From Chryseobacterium wanjuense (GTDB taxonomy: Bacteria > Bacteroidota > Bacteroidia > Flavobacteriales > Weeksellaceae): a DNA stretch of 64,000 nucleotides. This document shows, piece by piece, positions 23,567 through 32,450 of this stretch. The translations under genes were made by a program, and so were the position numbers. The notes under the pieces were generated by a model. That model had not been told where the DNA came from. It was given only the letters and a program-made list of their open reading frames with translations, and did no database searches. Every line of letters starts with the position of its first letter. Positions within the stretch are counted from its first letter, which is position 1. The stretch lies in NCBI RefSeq assembly GCF_900111495.1, contig NZ_FOIU01000003.1, positions 372,001-436,000 on the forward strand. Direction: 5' to 3'.

Positions 23567-25006
23567 ATGTCTCCAATTATATTATTGTCCATCATTATCG
23601 TCTATTTCGCATTGCTGCTCTGGGTAGCGTACAGAACCGGAAAAGGAAGTGATAATGAGAGTTTCTTCATCGGAAACCGTAAAAGTAATTGGATGCTCGT
23701 AGCCTTCGGAATGATCGGGACTTCCCTTTCGGGTGTGACTTTCGTGAGTGTTCCGGGAGCCGTTGGGAATGATAAATTTTCGTATTTGCAGATCACTTTG
23801 GGATATCTTATCGGATATATGGTCATTGCCTACGTTCTTCTTCCTTTATATTACCGCTTAAAATTAACCTCCATTTACGGCTATCTCCAACAAAGGATGG
23901 GACAGCTTTCCTATAAATCGGGAGCCTGGATTTTCATTGTTTCGAGATTGGTGGGTGCGACTGCAAGGTTGTATCTGGTGGTGAATATTTTACAGGTTTC
24001 GATCCTCGATAATTTAGGAGTTCCTTTTATTGTGACTACGTTGATTATTTTGGCGATGATCATCCTTTATACTTATGAAGGAGGCGTAAAAACAATCGTC
24101 TGGACAGACACTTTACAGACTTCATGCATGCTTTTGGGATTGATTATCTGCACGGTTTATATGCTGAATCATTTGGGCTTAAATGTCGGAGAAAGCTTTG
24201 CCGCAATGAATGAAAAAGGCTATACCAAAATTTTCGATTTTGATCCGAATCAGAAGAGTTTCTTTATTAAACAAATTCTGGCAGGAGCTTTCATTACCAT
24301 TACCATGACGGGAATTGATCAGGAAATGATGCAGAAAAGTTTATCCGTAACCAGACTTAAAGATTCACAAAAAAATATGGTTACACTGGGCTTTATTTTG
24401 CTGGGTGTCATTTCACTTTTCCTTTATATGGGCGGATTGCTGCACCTTTACGGAGCGCAGGAAAGCGTAGCTAGCGCAGGAGATCAATTATTTCCGGATA
24501 TTGCGTTGAATCATATGCCACCGTTTATTTCGATTATCTTTATTATTGCCTTAATTTCGGCCTTATTTCCAAGTGCGGACGGTGCAATGACGGCCTTGAC
24601 CTCATCTTTGTGCATCGATATTTTCGGGATGAGGGATAAAACCCATTGGGATGACGGCAAAAAAGAAAAATTCAGGAAAAATGTTCACTTGCTTGTTGCA
24701 TTGGCTTTCCTGGTTATGGTGATTATTTTTAAAATTATTAATGATAATTCCATGATTGGTTTAATTCTTAAATTGGCAGGATTTACTTACGGACCCCTTT
24801 TAGGACTTTTTGCCTTTGGAATTTTTACGAAATATAAAGTTAAGGACAACTTGGTGCCTTTTATTTGTATTATAGCTCCGGTTATTTCTTTCTTTATTGA
24901 TAAGTATCAGGAAAAACTTTTCGGAGAGTTTAAAATCGGATTGGAACTTTTGATTATCAATGGATTGCTGACGTTTATCGGGCTTTGGTTGATCAGGAAG
25001 AAATAA
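23567..25006 (+). CDS. Sodium:solute symporter (SSS family)
   Basis: A 479-residue inner-membrane carrier with about thirteen helices. The N-terminus RTGKGSDNESFFIGNRKSNW and the stretch GTSLSGVTFVSVPG match the SSSF core helix 1, where sodium is bound. GIDQEMMQKSLSVTRLKDSQ in the middle is the usual loop after helix 6. The solute (sugar, amino acid, nucleoside) cannot be told from the sequence. The gene stands alone. Confidence 0.88.
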   Translation: MSPIILLSIIIVYFALLLWVAYRTGKGSDNESFFIGNRKSNWMLVAFGMIGTSLSGVTFVSVPGAVGNDKFSYLQITLGYLIGYMVIAYVLLPLYYRLKLTSIYGYLQQRMGQLSYKSGAWIFIVSRLVGATARLYLVVNILQVSILDNLGVPFIVTTLIILAMIILYTYEGGVKTIVWTDTLQTSCMLLGLIICTVYMLNHLGLNVGESFAAMNEKGYTKIFDFDPNQKSFFIKQILAGAFITITMTGIDQEMMQKSLSVTRLKDSQKNMVTLGFILLGVISLFLYMGGLLHLYGAQESVASAGDQLFPDIALNHMPPFISIIFIIALISALFPSADGAMTALTSSLCIDIFGMRDKTHWDDGKKEKFRKNVHLLVALAFLVMVIIFKIINDNSMIGLILKLAGFTYGPLLGLFAFGIFTKYKVKDNLVPFICIIAPVISFFIDKYQEKLFGEFKIGLELLIINGLLTFIGLWLIRKK

Positions 25007-25014
25007 TCTTTAAG

Positions 25015-25107
25015 TTTTGGCTGAAGCCAATTGAATATTGATTTATTTAAAAAACGGGCTAAAGCCCGTTGCTATTGATGTTTTTAGATCCTTCCAGGAT
25101 GACAAAG
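25015..25107. repeat. Dispersed repeat block: AACGGGC hairpin and GTCAT-type repeat
   Basis: Contains TTGGCTGAAGCCAA (25018-25031), a perfect stem AACGGGC-TAAA-GCCCGTT (25053-25070) followed by GCTATTGATG, and a reverse-oriented AGATCCTTCCAGGATGACA repeat (25086). Either hairpin could stop transcription from the symporter gene. 25108-25187 has AAACCCAAAACTC tracts. Confidence 0.6.
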
Positions 25108-25187
25108 ATGGCGTTGATAACTTTAAATATAAAATATTAAACCCAAAACTCAGAACCTTAAATTTTAAACCCAAAACCTAAAAACCT

Positions 25188-25703
25188 ATGAAAAAAATTA
25201 TTCAATTATTCTTACTACTCTTTGCTGTAAGCTTTATCTCTGCTCAGGAATTTGAAATTTCTACGTTGAGAATCGGACCGTACAAAATTTTTATGAAAAA
25301 TGATGAAGCGGATAAATTCGGGACAAAATTGAAGCAGACGAATTACGAATTAAAAAATGTTATCAAATACAACGGTGAAACGATTTTAATTGCAACCAAC
25401 CCCGATTACGATGATCAGGGAAAAGAGAATGGAAAAATTGTGATTCAGGGACTTTCTACAAAAAGTAAAAAATTCAAAACAAAAAGCGGAATCGGAGTTG
25501 GAAGTACCAAAGACGATATCATTAATGCCTATAAAAATTATCCCAGCTACAGCGTTTATCCCACTTATGACGAAAAAGGAAATAAGCAAAACAATTCCAG
25601 TAATTTTATATTAAATGATCTGGATGCGGGCACTACCCTTACCTTTACAATCGTAAATAATATGGTCACCGAGATGTCTGTTTTCATCAACGAAGGCTGT
25701 TAA
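25188..25703 (+). CDS. Secreted protein of unknown function (171 aa)
   Basis: Signal peptide MKKIIQLFLLLFAVSFISAQ, then a mature part of about 150 residues with alternating beta strands and a single C-terminal cysteine (ENEGC-like end, INEGC). A central KSGIGVGSTKDDIINAYKNYP recalls small Bacteroidota lipocalin-like or two-layer secreted proteins, but I cannot name a family. Monocistronic, with a terminator 26 bases after the stop. Confidence 0.65.
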   Translation: MKKIIQLFLLLFAVSFISAQEFEISTLRIGPYKIFMKNDEADKFGTKLKQTNYELKNVIKYNGETILIATNPDYDDQGKENGKIVIQGLSTKSKKFKTKSGIGVGSTKDDIINAYKNYPSYSVYPTYDEKGNKQNNSSNFILNDLDAGTTLTFTIVNNMVTEMSVFINEGC

Positions 25704-25728
25704 ATCTTTAAAAATATTTAAACAATTA

Positions 25729-25758
25729 AAAATCCGTGATTTATGTCCGGATTTTTGC
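25729..25758 (+). terminator. Intrinsic terminator
   Basis: AAAATCCG / CGGATTTT stem with an 11-base loop, followed by T. Confidence 0.65.
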
Positions 25759-25814
25759 ATTTCCATAACCCGTCAAAAAATTGTAAATTCGCGGGCAAAT
25801 AAATCTTAATATAA

Positions 25815-26666
25815 ATGAGTAAAAGTATCGAAGAGTTAAAATCTCTTACTACGCAAATCAGAAGAGACATTTTGAGAATGGTTCATGCTGTAAATTCTGG
25901 TCACCCAGGAGGAAGTTTAGGTTGTACTGAATACTTTACAGCCCTTTACGGAAAAGTAATGAACTATAGTCTTCCTTTCACGATGGAGGGTAAAAATGAA
26001 GATCATTTCTATCTTTCAAACGGACACATTTCTCCGGTATTCTATTCTACTTTGGCTAGATTCGGCTTTTTTCCGGTGGATGAATTGAGAACTTTCAGAA
26101 AATTAGATTCAAGACTACAAGGTCACCCGACTACTCACGAAGGGCTTCCTGGCGTAAGAATCGCTTCAGGTTCTCTTGGACAGGGACTTTCTGTGGCTCT
26201 AGGTGTTGCTGAAGGTAAAAAACTAGATGGAGATAACGCTCTTGTATACACTCTTCACGGAGACGGAGAATTGCAGGAAGGACAAATCTGGGAAGCTTTG
26301 ATGTATGCTGCTGCCAAAAAAGTTGATAATATCATTTCTACAATCGACTACAACGGCCGCCAGATTGATGGTGATACTGAGGATGTATTGAGCTTAGGAA
26401 ATCTTCATGCAAAATTGGAAGCTTTCGGATGGCTTGTTTTGGAAGAGAAAAACGGTAACGATCTTGAGGCGGTAATTGCTATCTTAGAAAAAGCAAAATC
26501 TGAAACAGGAAAAGGAAAACCGGTAGTGATCATCCTTCATACAGAAATGGGTTACGGTGTAGATTATATGATGGGAACTCACGCTTGGCACGGAAAAGCT
26601 CCTAATGATGAGCAATTGGATACTGCATTCAAACAATTATATTTGGAAGCTCCTGCAGATTACTAA
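25815..26666 (+). CDS. Transketolase, N-terminal (thiamine diphosphate-binding) subunit
   Basis: The 283-residue first half of a split transketolase, which moves two-carbon units between pentose-phosphate sugars. NSGHPGGSLG (about 33-42) and the thiamine diphosphate motif GDGELQEGQIWEA...N are present. The C-terminal pyrimidine-binding half is a separate gene at 27883, as in archaea and many Bacteroidota. A gene for a secreted protein lies between the halves. This is a normal subunit, not a truncated one. Confidence 0.93.
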   Translation: MSKSIEELKSLTTQIRRDILRMVHAVNSGHPGGSLGCTEYFTALYGKVMNYSLPFTMEGKNEDHFYLSNGHISPVFYSTLARFGFFPVDELRTFRKLDSRLQGHPTTHEGLPGVRIASGSLGQGLSVALGVAEGKKLDGDNALVYTLHGDGELQEGQIWEALMYAAAKKVDNIISTIDYNGRQIDGDTEDVLSLGNLHAKLEAFGWLVLEEKNGNDLEAVIAILEKAKSETGKGKPVVIILHTEMGYGVDYMMGTHAWHGKAPNDEQLDTAFKQLYLEAPADY

Positions 26667-26693
26667 TCTCTTTTTATCAAAATCAAGTTAACC

Positions 26694-27872
26694 ATGAAAA
26701 AGTTTTTGTTGATCTGTTTGTTTTTCAATTTTATACTGGGAATTTCTCAGGAAAAGAAAATTTCTTTCACCAAAGAGATTCGTTATACATTAATTGAAAA
26801 AAAGAAATCTCAGGTATTTATAAAGTCATTCGCCAGCAATAAAGGCGAATTTCTAACACAGGCAAATATTCGGGAATTTCCTGTTTATTTTTTCACGGAT
26901 GCTTTGGGAACAAGTTCAGTAGGACTGGAAATGAACAATCGCCTGAACGGATCCAATGCTTTTGCTTCGTCAATGTTTTTCGGGTACAACAGATCTCAGC
27001 CCGAAAATAAAGAAGAATGTGTTCTTGAAAGTAAAAAGTTGGATACAAAGGAAACTATTTTAGGAGTTCCATGTTCTCATTATATTGTAAATTTTAAATT
27101 AAAAGATGGTGAGAGCAAAGGCAAGGATGCTATGAAATTATGTATTGATGATAAATCAGACTACAATAACATTCCTGTTTTAAGTGGAATTTTTACAATG
27201 TTTGAAAGAAGATCAAAAATTAAAAATTCTGGCTTAAAAGGTCTTATTTTAAAAGGCGGACCTGCTGAAAGCTATGATACTGAATATTTTGTGGCTTCTT
27301 CCATGAAAGATTCTGAAAGCTTCGTGTATTTCGATCACAAAAAAGCGATGATGGATCAGCAAAGACAGATGGATTCTCTTACGCTTGCTTATAAAAAGCA
27401 GGAAGAAGAATATGCAAAAGCTGATTCTGCGGCTGTATTAATTGATTCTGCAGCGGCTGTGGCATTAGATTCTGTAGCTATGGCAGAAGCTCCAAACGGT
27501 ACAATGTCTGATGAATATTCTTACTATATTCCTGATTATGTTTCCGAATATAAAAAAGGAAGTACTGAAGATTCCAGTTTAGCCATGACCAATATTCCTA
27601 ATCAAAAGCTTTGGAAAGGACTTCCGAAACATTGTAAGAATTTTGAAAAAGACCTTCCTTCTTTTAACAATAAAGATTTGAAAAGTCACTTGAAAAACTA
27701 TGTGGGACAGGTCTGTGATATGTATCTTACTCAGTCCGAAGGTCATAATGTAGGCATTAAAATTACGTTAGACGAAATAAGACGTGAAGTTCTGTACCTC
27801 AACGAAATTCAGGAAAAACTTGATCAATCAGATAAAAAGAAATTAAATACTTATTTAAAAAATCTAGATTAA
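26694..27872 (+). CDS. Secreted protein of unknown function between transketolase halves
   Basis: A 392-residue exported protein with signal peptide ending LGISQ (about residue 19). The central region has GLKGLILKGGPAESY, which faintly recalls the GLPGLI/DUF4412 lipoprotein-like families. A coiled-coil or low-complexity stretch follows (about 220-265; Gln/Lys rich, then ADSAAVLIDSAAAVALD). The C-terminal part has two cysteines and helical character. It is 28 bases after one transketolase gene and 10 bases before the other, so it is co-transcribed, though an exported protein has no evident link to transketolase. Confidence 0.65.
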   Translation: MKKFLLICLFFNFILGISQEKKISFTKEIRYTLIEKKKSQVFIKSFASNKGEFLTQANIREFPVYFFTDALGTSSVGLEMNNRLNGSNAFASSMFFGYNRSQPENKEECVLESKKLDTKETILGVPCSHYIVNFKLKDGESKGKDAMKLCIDDKSDYNNIPVLSGIFTMFERRSKIKNSGLKGLILKGGPAESYDTEYFVASSMKDSESFVYFDHKKAMMDQQRQMDSLTLAYKKQEEEYAKADSAAVLIDSAAAVALDSVAMAEAPNGTMSDEYSYYIPDYVSEYKKGSTEDSSLAMTNIPNQKLWKGLPKHCKNFEKDLPSFNNKDLKSHLKNYVGQVCDMYLTQSEGHNVGIKITLDEIRREVLYLNEIQEKLDQSDKKKLNTYLKNLD

Positions 27873-27882
27873 AAAAATAAAA

Positions 27883-28830
27883 ATGAAATATACATATACA
27901 GAAAAAAAGGATACGCGTTCAGGATTTGGAGCCGGATTGGCTGAACTTGCTGATAAGAATCCTAATGTTGTAGCACTTTGTGCAGACCTTATCGGTTCTT
28001 TGAAAATGGAGAAATTCATTGAAAAAGCACCAGAAAGATTCTTCCAGGTGGGTATCGCTGAAGCTAATATGATGGGGCTTGCTGCAGGTCTTAGCATCAC
28101 AGGGAAAATTCCTTTCACGGGAACTTTCGCTAACTTCTCTACTTCAAGAGTGTATGACCAGATCCGTCAGTCGATCGCTTATTCCGGGAAAAATGTAAAG
28201 ATCTGTGCTTCTCACGCAGGGCTTACTTTAGGAGAAGACGGTGCGACACACCAGGTTTTGGAAGACATCGGAATGATGAAAATGCTTCCCGGGATGACGG
28301 TTATCAACCCATGTGACTACAACCAGACAAAAGCTGCAACCATCGCGATTGCTGATCATGAAGGTCCTGTATATTTAAGATTCGGAAGACCGACTGTACC
28401 GGTTTTCATCCCTGAAGATATGCCTTTCGAAATCGGAAAAGGAATTTTGCTTCAGGAAGGAACTGATGTAACGATCGTTGCAACGGGTCACCTTGTTTGG
28501 GAATCTCTTGTAGCTGCAGATGAGCTTGAAAAAGAAGGTATTTCTTGTGAAGTGATCAATATCCACACCATTAAACCTTTGGACGAAGAGATCATCTTAA
28601 AATCGGTTGAAAAAACAGGAAAAATTGTAACAGCTGAAGAACATAACTATCTTGGTGGTTTGGGAGAATCTGTTGCGGGTATGTTGGCTAGAAGAAGACC
28701 TACAAGACAGGAATTCGTAGCGGTAAACGATACTTTCGGAGAATCTGCAACACCTGCTGAATTGATGAAGAAATATAAAATCGATTCGACGGCTGTGAAG
28801 GAAGCTGTGAAAAGAATTTTAGAGAAATAA
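27883..28830 (+). CDS. Transketolase, C-terminal (pyrimidine-binding) subunit
   Basis: The 315-residue second half of the split transketolase. GIAEANMMGLAAGL (about 49-62) holds the catalytic Glu of the pyrimidine domain, and SHAGLTLGEDGATHQ and RFGRP are family motifs. Residues from about 195 form the C-terminal Rossmann-like domain. It should assemble with the product of 25815. A strong terminator follows. Confidence 0.93.
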   Translation: MKYTYTEKKDTRSGFGAGLAELADKNPNVVALCADLIGSLKMEKFIEKAPERFFQVGIAEANMMGLAAGLSITGKIPFTGTFANFSTSRVYDQIRQSIAYSGKNVKICASHAGLTLGEDGATHQVLEDIGMMKMLPGMTVINPCDYNQTKAATIAIADHEGPVYLRFGRPTVPVFIPEDMPFEIGKGILLQEGTDVTIVATGHLVWESLVAADELEKEGISCEVINIHTIKPLDEEIILKSVEKTGKIVTAEEHNYLGGLGESVAGMLARRRPTRQEFVAVNDTFGESATPAELMKKYKIDSTAVKEAVKRILEK

Positions 28831-28853
28831 TTTCTTTTTAATATATAAATGAA

Positions 28854-28882
28854 AAGCATCCGTTTTTGGATGCTTTTTTTTG
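28854..28882 (+). terminator. Terminator of the transketolase operon
   Basis: AAGCATCC / GGATGCTT stem with a 6-base loop, followed by TTTTTT. Confidence 0.8.
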
Positions 28883-29016
28883 TTATTTTAAATCGTAGAT
28901 AAATATTTTACTATAGTTCAATCGTTTTACAAAACATGAACCAAAACACTGACTATCACCACAAAAATTAAAAAAAACAATTGTTTTTTTCATATATTTG
29001 GGAAAAACAAAAATGT

Positions 29017-29148
29017 ATGAAAAAGGCTACCTATCAGGATAGGGAGAAAGTCGTTGATATCTTATGTCAGGCTTTTATTGATGTTCTTATTCCCAATTCT
29101 ATAAATTTTGTTGTAAACAAATACTTAAAACTTAAATCAATTATATAA
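29017..29148 (+). pseudogene. 5' fragment of a GNAT acetyltransferase gene
   Basis: A 43-codon ORF reads MKKATYQDREKVVDILCQAF and continues to SINFVVN, the typical N-terminus of a GNAT acetyltransferase, then breaks into unrelated AT-rich sequence and a stop. A TATATTTG box lies at 28993-29000. The rest of the acetyltransferase is not present downstream. The next gene starts two bases after this stop. The family call rests on the N-terminal pattern only. Confidence 0.5.
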
Positions 29149-29149
29149 A

Positions 29150-30046
29150 ATGTTTGTTTTAAGTATGCACTTCAGCACAATTATTTATATCATAATATTT
29201 GTGCTTTTAATAATTATTGCTTCAATTAATTTTGTTCTTCATTGGAAACAAAGAGATCGTATTTATTATTTGCGATTTCTTTTATTATCAATTGTCGGAT
29301 TAATATATAACTTTATAGAAGAAATATTTCCAGACAGTAAATCTACTATAGATCGTAATACTCAATATATAATATCTTATACGTCAGGTTTGCTTTCAGC
29401 ATTTTATTTTTTATTTTATTTATATAAGGAATATCACTTAAAGTTTATCAAAAGATTTGACTTACTTTTGGTGGGTTCATTTTCATTCTTAATCTTGATT
29501 TGTTCTTTTATTATTCCTCTTTCAATTACTAAATCAATTAGTATTCCTAGATATCTTTTCTTATCAATTATTTTAATTATTTTATTACTCAATATCTTTT
29601 CAATACTTAAAAATCAGTTTCTAAAATTTAAATCCAGTAAAGAAATATTTTTAAAAGTACATTCAATCATTGGAGTTATTGGCTTTTTAAGTATTATATC
29701 ATTACCAATTACAATTCTTTCTTCTTCTGGAAATCAGTTTATTGTTCAATTTTGTTACACTCTAGGCTTTTTTATTATTTCAACCGATTATTTTTTATAT
29801 CCGTATCGAAAAGAGGAAATTAAAAAAACAATTCCATTCGAAAAATTATCCGTAAGAGAAACAGAAGTTTTAAAATTGCTTTTGGAAGATCCGAATTTAA
29901 AATATTCTGAAATCAGCCAGATGTTAAATATTTCAGAGAAAACATTATCCACCCATCTATCTAATATTTACAAGAAAATTGAAATAAAAAACAAGAAAGA
30001 AATTCATGAAATAAGTAAGATATATAAAAGCACTATCATAGAATAA
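29150..30046 (+). CDS. Membrane-anchored LuxR-type regulator
   Basis: A 298-residue protein with six or seven transmembrane helices in residues 8-225 and a cytoplasmic LuxR-type helix-turn-helix at about 232-285 (LSVRETEVLKLLLED, then ISEKTLSTHLSNIYKKI). It would sense something in or at the membrane and bind DNA directly, with no kinase. The sensor part is not a family I know. The gene is more AT-rich than its neighbours and follows a broken acetyltransferase. Likely targets are the two genes downstream. Confidence 0.78.
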   Translation: MFVLSMHFSTIIYIIIFVLLIIIASINFVLHWKQRDRIYYLRFLLLSIVGLIYNFIEEIFPDSKSTIDRNTQYIISYTSGLLSAFYFLFYLYKEYHLKFIKRFDLLLVGSFSFLILICSFIIPLSITKSISIPRYLFLSIILIILLLNIFSILKNQFLKFKSSKEIFLKVHSIIGVIGFLSIISLPITILSSSGNQFIVQFCYTLGFFIISTDYFLYPYRKEEIKKTIPFEKLSVRETEVLKLLLEDPNLKYSEISQMLNISEKTLSTHLSNIYKKIEIKNKKEIHEISKIYKSTIIE

Positions 30047-30155
30047 CACGCTGCAAATCAATAAATTTCAAACCCTTACTAGCTACCCTTAGTAATTTAA
30101 GTAGAAGTTTAAGGGTAAAAAATTCAAGTTTTGGTGATTAATGATTTTATGTTTG

Positions 30156-30240
30156 CATCAGAAACGCAAGTGATGTTTTTTGTTTGTGCGCACGACAAAA
30201 ATAAAACTGCCGATCGGCAACAATTCCAAGTCGGGAATTG
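30156..30240 (+). promoter_or_regulatory. Structured intergenic leader
   Basis: After a TATGTTTG box (30148-30155) come a CATCA...TGATG stem with six T (terminator-like), the palindromes GTGCGCAC (30184-30191) and TGCCGATCGGCA (30206-30217), and the stem ACAATTCC-N6-GGAATTGT (30218-30239). The block is richer in GC than its surroundings and lies 40 bases before a start codon. It may end the regulator gene and control the next; nothing else is seen in 30047-30280. Confidence 0.4.
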
Positions 30241-30280
30241 TATGATTAAAATTAATTATTAAACTTAAGAAAAACAATTT

Positions 30281-30754
30281 ATGTCAAAATTATTTAAACT
30301 TACATTTACCTTGGTCTTATTTATCGGAACTTTTAGTTTTGCAAATAGTAAATCCACAGACATTATGATTGATGATTTACCTTATTTAAATCATATTAGT
30401 AATTCTCCTACATTTAAATATGGATGCAAAACTTTCCATATAACTGTATCAATTAAATTTATTGAAGTAGAAACAGATGTAACAGTTTGCGCGGGATGTA
30501 CAAGTTATATGGCAGTAACGTGTGGAGGATCGATAAGTAAAAATGCATCAGAACAAGATTTTACTTTTGGTGGAATGGATCTTAATCAATTAATGAAAGA
30601 TAGAAGATTTGCTGATGCAGAACAAATAACTGTTCTAGCATCAAGCATAGAAACAGATGATAATACTTCATTGACTGTAAAGAGAGGGACATACAAAATC
30701 ATCAGAGATGAAAATGGGTATGGAACAATAGTAAATTTAGAAGTAACAAAATAA
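30281..30754 (+). CDS. Small exported protein with a cysteine cluster, unknown
   Basis: A 157-residue protein with signal peptide MSKLFKLTFTLVLFIGTFSFA. The mature part has four cysteines (YGCKTF, VTVCAGCTS, VTCGGS), including a CxxC, which suggests a disulfide or metal site. The C-terminal half is beta-rich. I do not recognise it. The next gene, a TlpA-like thioredoxin, may act on its cysteines; a hairpin between the two may limit read-through. Confidence 0.65.
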   Translation: MSKLFKLTFTLVLFIGTFSFANSKSTDIMIDDLPYLNHISNSPTFKYGCKTFHITVSIKFIEVETDVTVCAGCTSYMAVTCGGSISKNASEQDFTFGGMDLNQLMKDRRFADAEQITVLASSIETDDNTSLTVKRGTYKIIRDENGYGTIVNLEVTK

Positions 30755-30764
30755 CCAACAGAAT

Positions 30765-30790
30765 AAGAGTGTAGCATCTACTACACTCTT
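30765..30790 (+). terminator. Hairpin between the cysteine-cluster and thioredoxin genes
   Basis: AAGAGTGTAG / CTACACTCTT, a perfect 10-bp stem with a 6-base loop. No T run follows, so it may be an attenuator or RNA-stability hairpin. Confidence 0.6.
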
Positions 30791-30798
30791 ATTAAATT

Positions 30799-31380
30799 AT
30801 GAAAAAGATATTTTATATAACGTTGACAATCTGCCTATGTATAGCATTCGGTTTATTTTTGATAAATCAAAACACAGATATCATTAAAAACTTAAAGATC
30901 AGAACTGCAGATCAGGTAAAAAAGGATGAAGTAAAATATTCATTAAAGAATAGCCCGTTCTACAAACAATATTTTTCAAAAAAAAATCTAATTGTTTTCA
31001 ATATTTGGGCGACGTGGTGCGAACCTTGCCTGAAGGAAATGTCTGTATTGAACAAAGTCAAAAAACAAATGAATAATTCTGATATTATTTTTTTATCTTA
31101 TTCATTAGATAACGATTCTCTAAAAATTAAAAATTTCAATGCTTCTAAAAGGTTTGATTTTAAAGATATAACACTTGAAAACTATTCCTACAAAAACTCT
31201 ATTCTTTTGGCTTTAGATGCAAATAAAAATGAGATCAACAATTCCATTATTAATATTTCTTCTACAGAATTACCTGAAACTTTCATTATAAAAAATGGAA
31301 AAGTCGTTTACATAACCAAAGGAATGATTAATTACGAAGATTTTTTAGAAAAATTGAAATCATTTAACTCGCAAAAATGA
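30799..31380 (+). CDS. TlpA-like thioredoxin-fold protein
   Basis: A 193-residue membrane-anchored or exported thiol-disulfide protein. An uncleaved signal anchor occupies about 4-22. The active site is WATWCEPC (Cys74, Cys77) in a thioredoxin fold, with the cis-Pro region ELPETFII near residue 155. TlpA/ResA-like proteins reduce disulfides outside the membrane. The probable client is the cysteine-rich neighbour at 30281. Codon use is as AT-rich as that of the two genes upstream. Confidence 0.82.
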   Translation: MKKIFYITLTICLCIAFGLFLINQNTDIIKNLKIRTADQVKKDEVKYSLKNSPFYKQYFSKKNLIVFNIWATWCEPCLKEMSVLNKVKKQMNNSDIIFLSYSLDNDSLKIKNFNASKRFDFKDITLENYSYKNSILLALDANKNEINNSIINISSTELPETFIIKNGKVVYITKGMINYEDFLEKLKSFNSQK

Positions 31381-31400
31381 CAGCTCAAATACTGATCTAT

Positions 31401-31778
31401 TTACCTAAAAAACTTCCACTTCGGAATAATCGCCAGCATTCCAAAACCTGTAAAAAGGAACAGATTCGTAACGTCTGTGTATAAAAATGTCGACAGATAA
31501 TAGTTATGCATAAAGAAATGCAATACCAGCAAGGCAGGGAAAGCAAAGATCCCTATTTTCCTGTAAAAGAACATCAGCACCAGGCTGACTGCCATCAGAG
31601 CATCAACCGAAAAAATAATAAAGAAATACCACCTCGGGATGTTGAGATATTCATGCTGCAGATACTCATCCAGATCGATCCCAAAACCCATTAGCGTAAA
31701 CAACATCAAGGCTGCGAAAGCCAGAATAAATCCCCATCCTTTCTTCGGATCTTCGTCAAAATAGCTGTATTCTTCCAT
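31401..31778 (-). CDS. Four-helix membrane protein, unknown
   Basis: A 125-residue protein with an acidic N-terminus (MEEYSYFDEDPKKG) and four hydrophobic helices at about 15-35, 47-68, 72-90 and 98-118. The last residues are basic (PKWKFFR), consistent with a cytoplasmic C-terminus. No catalytic motif is seen and I do not recognise the family. It is convergent with the thioredoxin gene, 20 bases away. Confidence 0.7.
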   Translation of the reverse strand: MEEYSYFDEDPKKGWGFILAFAALMLFTLMGFGIDLDEYLQHEYLNIPRWYFFIIFSVDALMAVSLVLMFFYRKIGIFAFPALLVLHFFMHNYYLSTFLYTDVTNLFLFTGFGMLAIIPKWKFFR

Positions 31779-31790
31779 AGGTACAAAAAT

Positions 31791-31822
31791 AAAGAACTTA
31801 TGAGAGATTTCATAAGTTCTTT
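31791..31822 (-). terminator. Terminator of the Lrp/AsnC gene
   Basis: A perfect 13-bp stem (AAAGAACTTATGA / TCATAAGTTCTTT) with a 6-base loop, T-rich on both sides. Confidence 0.8.
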
Positions 31823-31845
31823 TATATAATTCGTTTAAAATTTGA

Positions 31846-32316
31846 TTATACAGAGATTGCGTTGATCAATCTGTTTTTGTCACTTAGGTATTCTTCCATA
31901 GAAATCATACTCTCCGTTCTCATTACATCTTGAATATCATCAATTTGATAGATGATTCTCTTAGCATCGTCAGTATTTTTAGCTTTTACTTTACAGAAAA
32001 TGTTATATTTTCCGGAAATAACGCTAGCTTCGATTACGTTAGGAATGGTTGACAATTCTTTTAGAACTTCCTGAGTTCTGTTTGATTTTGTCAAAAGGAT
32101 TCCGATGAAAGCTGTAAAGTGATAATCTAGCTTCCCGTAGTCGATATTAAGAGATGATCCCAAAATAATACCCGCATCCTCCATCTTTTTCACTCTTACG
32201 TGAATTGTACCAGCAGAAACATCCATCTGCTTAGCAATTTCAGTAAAAGGCATTCTTGTATTTTCTACTAAGAAATCAAGAATTTTCTTGTCTATTTCGT
32301 CCAGTTGATAGTTCAT
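31846..32316 (-). CDS. Lrp/AsnC family transcriptional regulator
   Basis: A 156-residue regulator: N-terminal winged helix-turn-helix (about 5-60; TRMPFTEIAKQMDVSAGTIHVRVKKM) and a C-terminal RAM/ligand domain (about 68-150). Proteins of this family sense amino acids and form octamers on DNA. The target is not evident. A TAAATTTG box lies about 45 bases upstream and a strong terminator follows. The length is usual for the family. Confidence 0.92.
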   Translation of the reverse strand: MNYQLDEIDKKILDFLVENTRMPFTEIAKQMDVSAGTIHVRVKKMEDAGIILGSSLNIDYGKLDYHFTAFIGILLTKSNRTQEVLKELSTIPNVIEASVISGKYNIFCKVKAKNTDDAKRIIYQIDDIQDVMRTESMISMEEYLSDKNRLINAISV

Positions 32317-32360
32317 ATTAGTTAAATTACAATTTTCTTAAAAAATCTATGTATTTTTTG

Positions 32361-32368
32361 CAAATTTA
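32361..32368 (-). promoter_or_regulatory. TAnnTTTG box before the Lrp/AsnC gene
   Basis: TAAATTTG on the - strand, 44 bases before the ATG; no TTG box at the standard distance. Confidence 0.4.
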
Positions 32369-32450
32369 TAAAAAATAATTTAACTAAAAAAATTATATCA
32401 AATATTAACAATAATTAACACGGATGATAAAAATCATTAAAAATTTAGAA

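Noticed and set aside
25815..28830. Transketolase broken into two by a frameshift or insertion
   Set aside because: Split N- and C-terminal transketolase subunits are a normal arrangement; both halves have proper starts and complete domains.
30156..30240. A known riboswitch class in the leader of the cysteine-cluster gene
   Set aside because: I could not match the stems to any aptamer consensus I know.
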